Assembly (NCBI GenBank): GCA_025766275.1
Contig: JAFKAC010000065.1
Coordinates: 62,001-126,000, forward strand
Reading direction: 5' to 3'
DNA length: 64,000 nt
Source: Lactarius indigo
Taxonomy: Eukaryota; Basidiomycota; Agaricomycetes; Russulales; Russulaceae
The notes beneath the pieces were generated by a model. The model searched no databases and had not been told where the DNA came from. It saw only the letters and a list, made by a program, of their open reading frames with translations. How positions within the stretch are numbered: the stretch's first letter is position 1; each line of letters opens with the position of its first letter. Of the stretch, positions 54,956 to 64,000 are shown piece by piece. The position numbers and the translations under genes are program-made.

Positions 54956-55896
54956 ATGGACGCTTGGAAATGTAGTAAACCGGTGTGAGTGGGGTTGATG
55001 CGTGTGCGGGCGACATCTGCCAGTGTAGCCAGTGTACGAAGGACGCTTCTAAAGTAGAAAACTCAATGCTTACCTCAGTCACTACACACGCTAAAGTAAT
55101 GAAGCCGCGGGCGAGTACGACCGGGAGCCTGAGAGGGTCCAGGGCGTAGGGTCCGGACATCCGAACACGAATGGATGACTAACGGAGATACGGTAATCAA
55201 CGCGAGGACTTCGCGCGCCGGGGTGTTTGCACAACTTCCATTCGCATACCACGAACGAAAGAATCGATACGGTGCTGAGAACTCACTTCACTTCAACAGT
55301 TTCATCCATACTGTAGGAAACGTACTGGAAAATCCATACTACCATAGGCTACTACTGTAAGTGTAAGTAATAGCAATTCGATGACAGTCCCACGGTCCAG
55401 CCGCCAGCTGGGCCGTCATTCATCAAAAATTCATCAAAAACTTCAAGATGCGCACTGGCAACCGGCTTTGTCCGCACGCTCAGATACCCATACAGAAAAC
55501 CGCGCGGTGCCGTAGTCACATTCCCAGTCGGTGACGCTAAAGAATTTGCACACAGCGTCGAGACCGTGAAATAGTTGCAGACGACGACACGGGACTGAAG
55601 TGTTCCACTCGATTAGGGGGGGTATCAGACCTCTAGTACAGTAATGTGTAGTTAATCCTAACTTATGCTTTAAACACCGGGGGTAATGGAGAGAGGGAGA
55701 GATGACGACGATGCTAAGTAACGAGCGTGAGGTGTGAAGTGACGTAGCCAACTAAAAGTCTGAGCAGCATGAACGAGCGACGGGACCAGGCAAATAGCTA
55801 TGTGGAGAGAGAGAAAAAAAAAAGAGGGGAGACATGGATAATACAATACATGCCGCACCGATGGCGGCTCGTGTGTGTGTGATTTTTGATTGCTCC
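54956..55896. other. Intergenic stretch
   Basis: I see no gene, RNA or repeat here apart from an ACTGTAGGAAACGTAC word near 55308 that recurs inverted near 63210. It would include the 3' flank of the kinase gene. Confidence 0.4.
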
Positions 55897-58800
55897 TCAG
55901 CGCCGTCCCGTGCCGACACCAGGCTGCCACGGGATATCCCCAACATGCAAGCGCGGCGAGAGCCCACGCGTCGTCCCAGCGCCCAATCCAGCGCCCGCAC
56001 TCGTCACGCGCGGATTATTCATCGGGCCGGTGCCCAGCGGTGGCGACGGCGTGCCGATGCCCGACGTATCGCTGGCCGTGCGGCGCGTCGTGCGTCTCTT
56101 CGGCGCGATCGAGCTCTTGGGCGTGTCTGCTCCCCTGAGGGAAGGCTTAAGCGCCGGCGCGAGACTCGGCTCGATCTCGCGCGCGAGCTCGCGCACGAGC
56201 ACCGCGCCGTCTTTGCGTCGGAGCGCCGCGACCGTCTCGTGTATACCGTAGCGCTCGACGAGCAGCGCGCGATTCGGGTGAACGTCGCAAACCGCACGCA
56301 GGATGCGCAGCAGGTTCAGCTTCACGACTGCCTTGCTGTTGCTCAGCTTCTCCGTGACGCGTCGGAAGAACTGCGCTTTGGCGATGCCGATTGCGATTGG
56401 CGTCGAGTGTCGGCAGATTTTGAGGAACGGGTCGAGCAGGTTCTCGAATGAGCCCGCTTTGGCGGAGACGAAGCACTTGAGGAGCGCGTCGAGCGATTTG
56501 GGCTTCGCTAGTTCGTCCTCTACTCGAGCGGTCTCCTCTTGGAGCCTTGAGAAAGAATATCAGTCGACGCGTTCCGGGCCGCGGAAATCGGGACCGTGGT
56601 CACGAGCGGCGTACTCACCATGCTAGAATAGACTCGAGAGCGCTCACTTGAAAGTAGGGATCCGTGAGGAGCTTAATGTACATCGCAAGACCATCGTGCT
56701 GCCGTAGTAACATTCGGCAGCTCTTCCCCGCGCTCGCCAGGTCGCACAAAATAGAGAGGGCAAATTGCCTAAGGGGAGAACTCGACTCGATGACGCGCAT
56801 CAGCAGCGGTATGATGCCGGCCTGGGCGGCCTCTTCCTGCCTGCCCTTGTTCAATCGACACAAGTTGTAGCACGTCTGGAAGATATGGTTTGACATTTCC
56901 TGCGAATGATATCAGCACCAGGACGGAACCAGGTTTTTTCGTCGACGTACCGTACTGTGGGGTCCCGTACTCTGCTCATCGAGGATCCGGGTCAGGATCT
57001 CAATAGCATTCGCATTTTGCAACACTTCGAGCAGCATGGCATTCATTGACAGGTGTTTGATCGCCTTGAGCATGTGGACGAGGTACTCCGGCTCGAGGAG
57101 TTCGCACGCGCGCAACAACCCTGCAAGTGGCCCCCATCTTTAATCAGTTGCAAAGGGCCGATGACGAGAGGTACGCACGTCGGACGACCTTCCGTGTGCC
57201 GAGCGCATTGCGGACGTGGACATCGGATTGGGACACCTGGCAGAAGACGAGAAGGATCTGGATGATCTTGCGCTTCATGTCCGCCGCTGCCTCGCCGCGG
57301 CTTGCCATTACGTTCAGAAGCGCGGATGACAGCGGATCGAGCAGGCCCTCCCGTATGAAGAGCCGGCAGAAATCGTTCTTCGTGGAGGTCGGACTCTGCA
57401 GCTCGAACACGCTCCCGATGCCGTTGAGCGCATGCACGATCAGCTCGCTCTGCTCCGCAAAGTCCTCATCGAGGAGGTCGACGAGGACCTTCAACCCCCG
57501 ACACCTTTTTTTGTTTTTACGTTGAAAAAGAAGGTGGGATGAGAAGAAGGGTCACATCGTGCGATCGCGGGAGTAATAGTACGTACGAGATGAACATCTG
57601 CAAAGTGAGGACCGACGTGTGGCATAACAACTGGATGAAGTTTGACGCCTGCAGCCGACACTCGGACGGATACCTTTTGGAAGTGAAGCCTGGCAGTAAT
57701 AAAACGATCAGCAAGCTAGCGCCATCGAGACTATATCGGGGCATGACTACGCACCCATCATGACGGGAATCCCGCTTGCCACGAATGTGTCAAGTCAGCT
57801 TCCCGGTAAAAGCTCTGAGCAGAGAGAGGGAATGGGCAGCGCACCCAATCAGGCAGAAGCCCTCCAGGAATCCCGCATCGTCCGTGACGAGCTATCGGGC
57901 CCCGAGCGAGTCAGCACTTTTGCACATGGGAACAAACAAGTCATCAGGGTCGCAAAAACGCGCTCACCAGATTGATGATCTGTAGGAGTCGCATAATGAC
58001 ATCGCGGGAGCTCCGTCCTTCCAAAACCTCCAAGATCGCAAGCATGCCATGCGCCGAGACCAGCTGACCCTGCATCTCCGGAGCATCGGACAAAATGCTC
58101 AACTATGGTTAACGTGACAAAAAAAATAAAATTGCACCCGAGACAGTATTATTAGCTCCCGTGCTTACGCAGATGGATGGGTGGAGGGAAACAAGACGAA
58201 ATACACTCACGAGCTGGTCACAGGCATCCCGAAGTTGGAAATCGGGCGCCGAGGGTGTGAGTTCGTCAATGAGCTGGTTGACTGCGGTCGTAAGGCGTGC
58301 GTATTTGTCACGCTGGAGGTTCGCCTCCAGGTCATCCTCCGCAAAGCCTTCATCGATCTGTCATATACCGCGTCGACAGGAGGTACACCAAAAGAGTAGC
58401 CCAAAAAAAAAAAGCACCCACCTCCGCAAAGGGATCCTCCTCATCCGTGTCCTCATCGCCGAGCTACCGGAACCCATCAGCACGCCCGCGCTGCTATATA
58501 ATGTTCCACCCGAAAAACCTTACCCAAGACTTGTTCGACAGCCGCGTATTGAGCTGCAGCGTCTGCACCGGATGTTCCAGCGCTGTTAGTGTACACGTTC
58601 TCAATCAACATTACTTCGTGTGGGCGTAAAGGAAAACACGCGCACAGGACCCGTTCGGCTTCCCAAAGACATCGTCATAATCCTCGTCGTCGTCCTCCGC
58701 ATACTTGTCAAACTCGCTACTTGCCATCCGCCGTGAATCCGACTTGCCAAACGAGCCACTCGACGAACCCGCCAGCGACGGCGAGCGTGAGTGTGAGCGC

Positions 58801-61014
58801 ACAGCGAGGGACGGGGGTGCCGCAAACGGAGACGCTGACACCGACGAGGGCAGAACAGGACTCAGCTGACGCGAATGCCCGCGCGGTGCGCGGCCGACCC
58901 CAATGTCGGGCAGCGGCGCGGTCTTCGGGCCTGGGGATGGTGGCGCGAGCCCGACAGTCTTGATGTCGTCAGGGTGGAAGAGGCCGCGGCGGACGGAGGT
59001 CTTCATCTTGAAGTCTGCGAACTTCTCCTGCCACTCGTCGTCCTCCTCGATGGCAACGTCCGAGTAGTCCTCCACGATCGGCCCAATCTCGCGCGGTGGC
59101 GACTTGGAGACGACGCCGGCTGGGGCCGAGCGCGGAGAGCGGTTCGTGGGCCGGATCGTCTGCGCGTTGTCATCGTGCTCTGGCTGTCGCTCTTCCTCGG
59201 CGGTCGACTTCTCCAGCGCTGAGTGAGTGGGGGGTCAGATAAGGGAGAATTTATACGCGACTCGTACGATACCTTGTAATTTGGAGAACGATATGCCCTC
59301 CTCAAAGTCGTCGTCCCAGTTGTCCGTCTGTTCTTCGGGCTGACGCAACACCGCTGGCAGAGGAAGCGCGAGGGGTGCAGCGTTCTTCGCAGCCGCAGGC
59401 GGGGCCACCTTTTTTCCGCCAGACGAGACAGGGAATACGTTCAACGAAGAGGCAAGCGAAGCGTCGCTGTAGCGCGCTTTGCTGGGGGATGCGGGCACTT
59501 CTTGCCGCGAGACATCCAGGTGGTCACGCCCGCCATGTTTGGAAGGCCGCGATGGAGCTACGAAGGCGCGCGTTAGGCGCCAGATGGACGGACCTTGATC
59601 ACGGGATACAACTCACACTTCAGGGCCTCATTCCACTCCTGTACCTTGAGCACCGCCTCATCAAAATTATAGTTACTGGGCGGCCGTGACGACCCTTCCA
59701 CTTCCCCCTTTGTGCGCTTTCCGTCCGCCATCTGCTTCTTCGCCGAAAGCATCCATGGGTGACGTAAGAGCTTCTTCGCGGATATCCGGAGGTTGCAGTC
59801 CTTCTGAAAGCAATGATAGAGGAAGTCTTTGACGATGGGCGACGCGCCCTCGGGGATCGGGGGACAGTCGTCCTGCACGATCCGGTATAACGCCTGCATA
59901 GGCTTCAGGGCGTGGTACGGTGGCCGGCCTTCAAGCAATTCGATCACGGTACAGCCCACGCTCCTGCATAGCAACAAACGTCAAACAAAAGACAGTCAAT
60001 CAGACGTTAACCCGAAATCACCAGATGTCGGAAGCCGTGGTCGCACCGCACTGTTCGATGACCTCAGGTGCCACTGCATTTATGATACATCAGTTGAAGA
60101 AGGTTATACGCGACTGGTGGGGGGCGTACTCCAGTAGGGACTCCCGACGACAGCGTCGTCGCTCGCGGCGCCGGCCGCTGTCGTGTTACTTGCAACACCG
60201 AAGTCAGCAAGCTTGACGGCGCCATCTTTGGTCGTCAGGATGTTGGCGCCCTTGATGTCGCGGTGGATGACGCCCTGGTCGTGCAGGTACACGAGGCCCT
60301 CGAGGACCTGAGAGACATAGACAGCGACGAGGTTCTCAGGGAACTTTCCGAATCGTTTGCAAATGTTGTGCAGAGAGCCGTTCTCGCAGAATCTGGGCAC
60401 GCGCGGTAAGGAACAGGCACGGGAGAGGGTGAGGGATCGATGGGGCGTAGCGTACTCTAGGATGATGTACAGGTATTCTGGCGTTTTCACGAAACCCTTG
60501 TACTTGACGATGTTGGAATGCTACGACAAATGAATTCAGCTCGCTGACAAGTAGACACGGGGTGCATACATTGAGGTTCTTCAGCAAGTCGATCTCGGAC
60601 TACAGACAGACAGAGAGGGTTATGAATGGAAGCCTGGCGGGCGCAGCTCAGGCCGACGCGCACCATGATTTGCCCGAGTTCGCCCTTTGGTATATTACTC
60701 AGTTGTATTTCCTTTACGGCCACGGTCTCCCCGGTGGCCCAATTGAGCGCGCCTGGATTGCGTTCCAGGGATCAATCAGAACGAGTCAGGACATCATGCA
60801 TCACGGGCGGAAGACGCGACGAGTAGTATACGTACGGTACACCTGCCCAAACGCGCCTTTGCCCAACGAATCGCCGAGTTGCTGCGCGCATGATCACGGT
60901 TCAGAAACAAAGGGGGAGGGATAAACGCGCACGAGGTGCTGTGACACTCACATAGTCATTGAGGATCTTCGAACTTGCGCTCGTAGACACGTAAGGCGTG
61001 ACTGAGCCAGTCAT
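55897..61014 (-). CDS. cdc7/sepH: SIN protein kinase, Cdc7/SepH type, 21 exons
   Basis: Ser/Thr kinase of the septation initiation network (S. pombe Cdc7, Aspergillus SepH), which acts at the spindle pole to trigger septation. My exon model keeps frame throughout (3792 nt, 1263 residues): 61014-60952, 60881-60836, 60752-60664, 60599-60570, 60520-60456, 60392-60130, 60073-60022, 59963-59617, 59557-59273, 59218-58646, 58582-58524, 58463-58422, 58357-58211, 58102-57968, 57891-57845, 57774-57755, 57689-57587, 57504-57179, 57120-56951, 56899-56619, 56545-55897. The kinase domain occupies about residues 22-275: [10 protein letters not shown]50, E68, HRDIKGAN (D143), DFG (161-163), APE (187-189). 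An acidic, Ser-rich middle and armadillo-like helical repeats (about 640-1180) follow, as in the family. All introns are GT-AG. The start at ATG 61014 gives a short N-terminus ([15 protein letters not shown]) typical of the family. Confidence 0.92.
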
Positions 61015-63358
61015 TGATTGGTTTCACAGCAAGTTAGGCGGCGTGGAGCCAGAGCGACGCGTGTAGGGTTGTTTGAAAAGGCCTCCAGCGTGTGGGGACG
61101 GCGGTGCTGTGTTGTGTCGGGTTGGAGGTGTGTTTGTGCGTGTCTCGTGGAGACTTTCCCCTCCGGCGGCGGCTGCGCCGGACTTAGGTTCAACAGCACG
61201 GGACGCGCAGGTCCGCCACTTCCACAGAGGGCCCGGCTTGACTCATCCACAAATCCGGCCAGTTCTGGACAATACTGCTGCTCTGCTGCTGCTCTGCGGC
61301 TTCTCTATTGTGCTCGGGGCTATACAGTGTAAATCTAGCACTACTTTTTCTATCACCTTAGCCGTCTCGAGCACAGCACTCCTGCCCAGCACTGATCACA
61401 CTTCTGGGGTTCTTCTTCCAAAATATCTGCGCAGTCAACCACGACACTATTATGTCCCGGTACAGCACCTCAAGAATCTCACATTGTCCCCCCTGGTCTG
61501 CACTGCGGTGTTTCACTATACAGTGCTTGTCGCATACAGCTCTGCGGCTCGGAGCCCGAGCCCACGGTGTCCGAGCCGAATTTTGTCTTTACTAGCTACA
61601 GCGTCAATCCTGTTTGGACTTATACGTACAACTCGGAGTAAGACTGACACCCCTTCAATCACCCGCTGGAGCTGCGGGGCTGATATATGGGGCACAGGCT
61701 AGTCGAAAATAGCAAGAGGCGCAATCTCGAGCCCAATCCACCTGCCACGAATACGTGGTGTTACATCGGACAAACGCGGGTTGCCCATTGGAGGTAAGAG
61801 AACCCGGACAAACGACGTCTGTATGACCGACAAGGCGCAGAACCAAACGACATACAGTACAGCGCACATATCTCGCCACTAAATGGAACTACTGTCAAGT
61901 CCTCTCTGTATATGTGTATCTCCAAGCGGTTCATTGGTCCTTTGAGCCGCCCGGCAGGCCGCTCTATGCCCGCCCCTACAACACCTTGCACTACCGACAG
62001 AGTCATGGTTTTGGCGGGGGGGGGAGGGAGTCAGGTATTATTATTTATCGCGGTTCCTACACTACATGTGATGCGCTCACGGAACCACCAACTACCGCCC
62101 AAAAACGACCCTGGCCAAATTTCTGTTATGCCTCGATCGTACAGTAGTGTGGCGATGCCCCACCGAGATCGATCTTAGATCTCCATTTGGCGGGGTCAGT
62201 TACGAGTACGGCCATCAGAGTCCGCGGGGTTACGCATTATGGACGAGGGCATCAGTCAGACTCTTGGAAACCTGTCTCCCGGACCATACCCTGTGCTTAT
62301 TATTCATGCACATGGTCGCCCGAGTCAACGGGTAGCACGACACGAGAACATCGCGTTTTTGGGGGATCGTTTCACGCTTTGAGGGCCGACGCATGGGCCT
62401 ACAGTACTACTGGATCCTGTGCAGGCGGCGACCAGCCGCCAAAAAACCGAGCTGCTTATTCCTAAAAAGCGCTTATTGGGCGGCGACGGGGGCGGAAAGA
62501 CAGTTTGATGCTCGTCGTATGCACCAAGCAATATTTCCCCCCCCCCTCCCCCCCTCAGTCAGAGTGACTAAAAGTAAACTGTAGAAAGAAACCACGCTTT
62601 GGGGTTAGGGCGAAATTGCCTTTCTGCGCTGTCACCGGACGTCCGGAGAGAGGCGAGTGTGTGCCCCTGGCACCCGGATATGTCGACACGTTCTCGTCGC
62701 TTTGGCGATCCCGAAACAACCTTGTTTCCTGCCAGTGGGATCCCCCCCCTTGCCTTCAATGTCCTGTCCATCCCCGTCTCCATGTAAACAATGCATATCC
62801 TCCAAGCGGTATTTCCGCTGTCCTGGCGACGAGGTCGCACACACCCACGCACCCCCTTCCCAATTATGGCATAACTTAGAAGCGAGTACGTCGTCCGTCA
62901 AAGAAGCAGACAACGCCCGGGCCGTGCGTTGGTTTGGTGGCCCCGGGATCCCCAATGCATTTCCCCTTCAGCGTTCCGAGATTCCCGTCCGCGCGCTCTT
63001 TCTTGTGGGCGTGTGCGTGATTTCCGGCGACTTCGTGTAACTGATTAATGGAGTGATGAGTTTGCACATCGAGCTTTTTAGCTTCGGACCTTGGACACGG
63101 AATTCGGCCTCCGTTGCCGCCGGTAGTTGGCTGGGCGATTACGTTTGACAGATTTGTAATAAGTATTAGTTAAGGAAAAACAGTCGCCTATGGTAATATC
63201 GTTCCCGGGTACGTTTCCTACAGTAAATGCGTGTGAACTACAAAAACGGCACCTCGATCATCCATCCGTGCTATCCATGTATCAAAAACGAGGAGAAAAA
63301 AGAAATTTACGGAGATGTGGTCGACAGTCCAATAATAAATAATTGTCCCAGTATTGCT
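61015..63358. other. Intergenic stretch of 2.3 kb
   Basis: The left end should hold the kinase promoter and the right end the 3' flank of the bHLH-like gene. A C-rich run lies at about 62529-62555. Frames such as 61073-61702 are open but show no domain, no conserved codon pattern that I can see, and no intron signals. No tRNA or rRNA gene was recognised. Confidence 0.4.
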
Positions 63359-63977
63359 CTACTCGTCTTCTTCGACAGGCACCTCTGCCTTTGGCACGAC
63401 ATCATCGTCATCATCATTATCATTAGTTTCACCGGCGATAGCCACCTCGCCAGAGCTTGACCGCTCTGGATCATGGCTGGGCCGATCTGCCAGTTCTTGG
63501 GCCTGTCTCACATTCTCGGCGCGCAGCCGCTCGTTCTCGGCTGTGAGCTCTCGAATGTACTTGATGGCTGCGGGACAAATACGTGGCTATAAGTATTGCA
63601 TCCTCGTGACTGTAAACAAAAGTAAGGGGGTGAAACGCACCGCTTAGCGTGACATACGCTTTGGCCTGACGCTCGGGCGGACGCATGTGTTCCGGGAGCG
63701 CGTCGCGTAGCTGCGTCATCGCATCCTTGTTCTGAGCCCTGTAATGGCGCACGTTCATCTTCTTCTTGTATTTCTTCTTGGCCTCGCTCTCGCTCGGCTC
63801 GGCAGAGATAGCCCGGTCGTCCGAGCCCGGAGATGCGGACGTCCCGAGCATCTCGGACGCCTTGCGTTTCCGTACGGGCGACGTCCGTCGCCGTTCCGAG
63901 CCCGCCACCACCGCCACGTCCTGAGCGTCCCCGGGCGTCGTATTGATAAACGCCGCCCCAGCCAATTGCGCGGGCAT
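63359..63977 (-). CDS. bHLH-like protein with acidic C-terminus
   Basis: Two exons (63977-63641 and 63567-63359) with a 73-nt GT-AG intron give 181 residues ending in TAG. A Ser/Arg/Lys-rich N-terminus (RRRTSPVRKRKASE) precedes helix 1 (AMTQLRDALPEHMRPP), helix 2 (AYVTLSGAIKYIRELTAENE) with a short heptad extension (NERLRAENVRQAQEL), and a strongly acidic tail. The basic region (KKKMNVRHYRAQNKD) lacks the usual E-R-x-R contact residues, so E-box binding is doubtful. The ATG at 63977 is near the window edge and upstream exons cannot be excluded. It is the intact relative of the modules at 54.06-54.67 kb. Confidence 0.65.
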
Positions 63978-64000
63978 GCGAGTGGTCGTGCCGCCACTGG

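Noticed and set aside
55834..56451. Plus-strand frame of 205 codons
   Set aside because: It is antisense to the GC-rich last exon of the kinase gene, whose minus-strand frame shows clear family sequence.
61073..61702. Plus-strand frame of 209 codons in the 2.3-kb gap
   Set aside because: No recognisable domain, low-complexity Ser/Leu-rich composition and no intron or family signal; probably chance.
62529..62555. C-rich run as a regulatory or G-quadruplex element
   Set aside because: G-quadruplex formation on the minus strand is possible, but nothing around it ties it to a gene.

Overview
The window looks like genomic DNA of a filamentous basidiomycete, most likely an Agaricomycete. It has many introns of about 50-65 nt, tandem F-box genes of a kind common in mushroom-forming fungi, and a long multi-exon septation-network kinase. 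About 50 kb of LTR retrotransposons lie to its left. Both LTR ends, 5-bp target-site duplications (TSDs) and element orientation can be read directly, so the repeat block can be unpicked layer by layer.

Left 50 kb (1-50582). A minus-strand Ty3/gypsy element, D (46909-50582), is cut in its RNase H by a plus-strand chromovirus, A1. A1 is hit in its RT by an element X (right end 1405, probable TSD CCGCT). The 3' LTR of A1 is split by A2 (+, 5980-46868, TSD CACAG). A2 contains four insertions: solo LTR-E (6854-7434, TSD CAGAC); A3 (-, 9836-17602); solo LTR-C (19916-36144, TSD ATATG/ATACG); and B3 (+, 37395-45902, TSD CCAAC). LTR-C contains B1 (+, 20048-35454, TSD GGCAG), B1 contains B2 (-, 26717-34446, TSD CCCCC), and B3 contains solo LTR-F (40533-41308, TSD AAGCG). 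The deepest stack is D > A1 > A2 > LTR-C > B1 > B2.

Families A and B are related chromoviruses with gag, then pol in the -1 frame: protease, RT, RNase H, integrase, chromodomain, and an extra unrecognised C-terminal module. They share several nucleotide-level signals. These are an 11-nt primer-binding site complementary to the predicted 5' end of the element's own RNA (self-priming as in Tf1/sushi elements), a GGGTTTT slippery heptamer with a downstream hairpin, a central polypurine tract preceded by a perfect 8-bp hairpin, and a gag frame that opens at GTG after an AUG-free leader. The LTRs of five elements differ almost only at CpG/TpG/CpA sites, and most nonsense codons are CGA to TGA, so CpG deamination dominates decay.

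Right 14 kb (50583-64000) is gene-bearing. Two tandem F-box open frames (51.2-54.3 kb) run into two tandem bHLH-like modules (54.06-54.67 kb). A 21-exon SIN kinase gene of the Cdc7/SepH type (61014 to 55897, minus) follows. A 2.3-kb stretch without a recognisable gene separates it from an apparently intact two-exon bHLH-like gene (63977-63359, minus), the likely parent of the modules. A short degraded copy of a kinase exon/intron boundary lies at 50.6 kb. Coordinates were read by eye and may be off by 1-2 bases.
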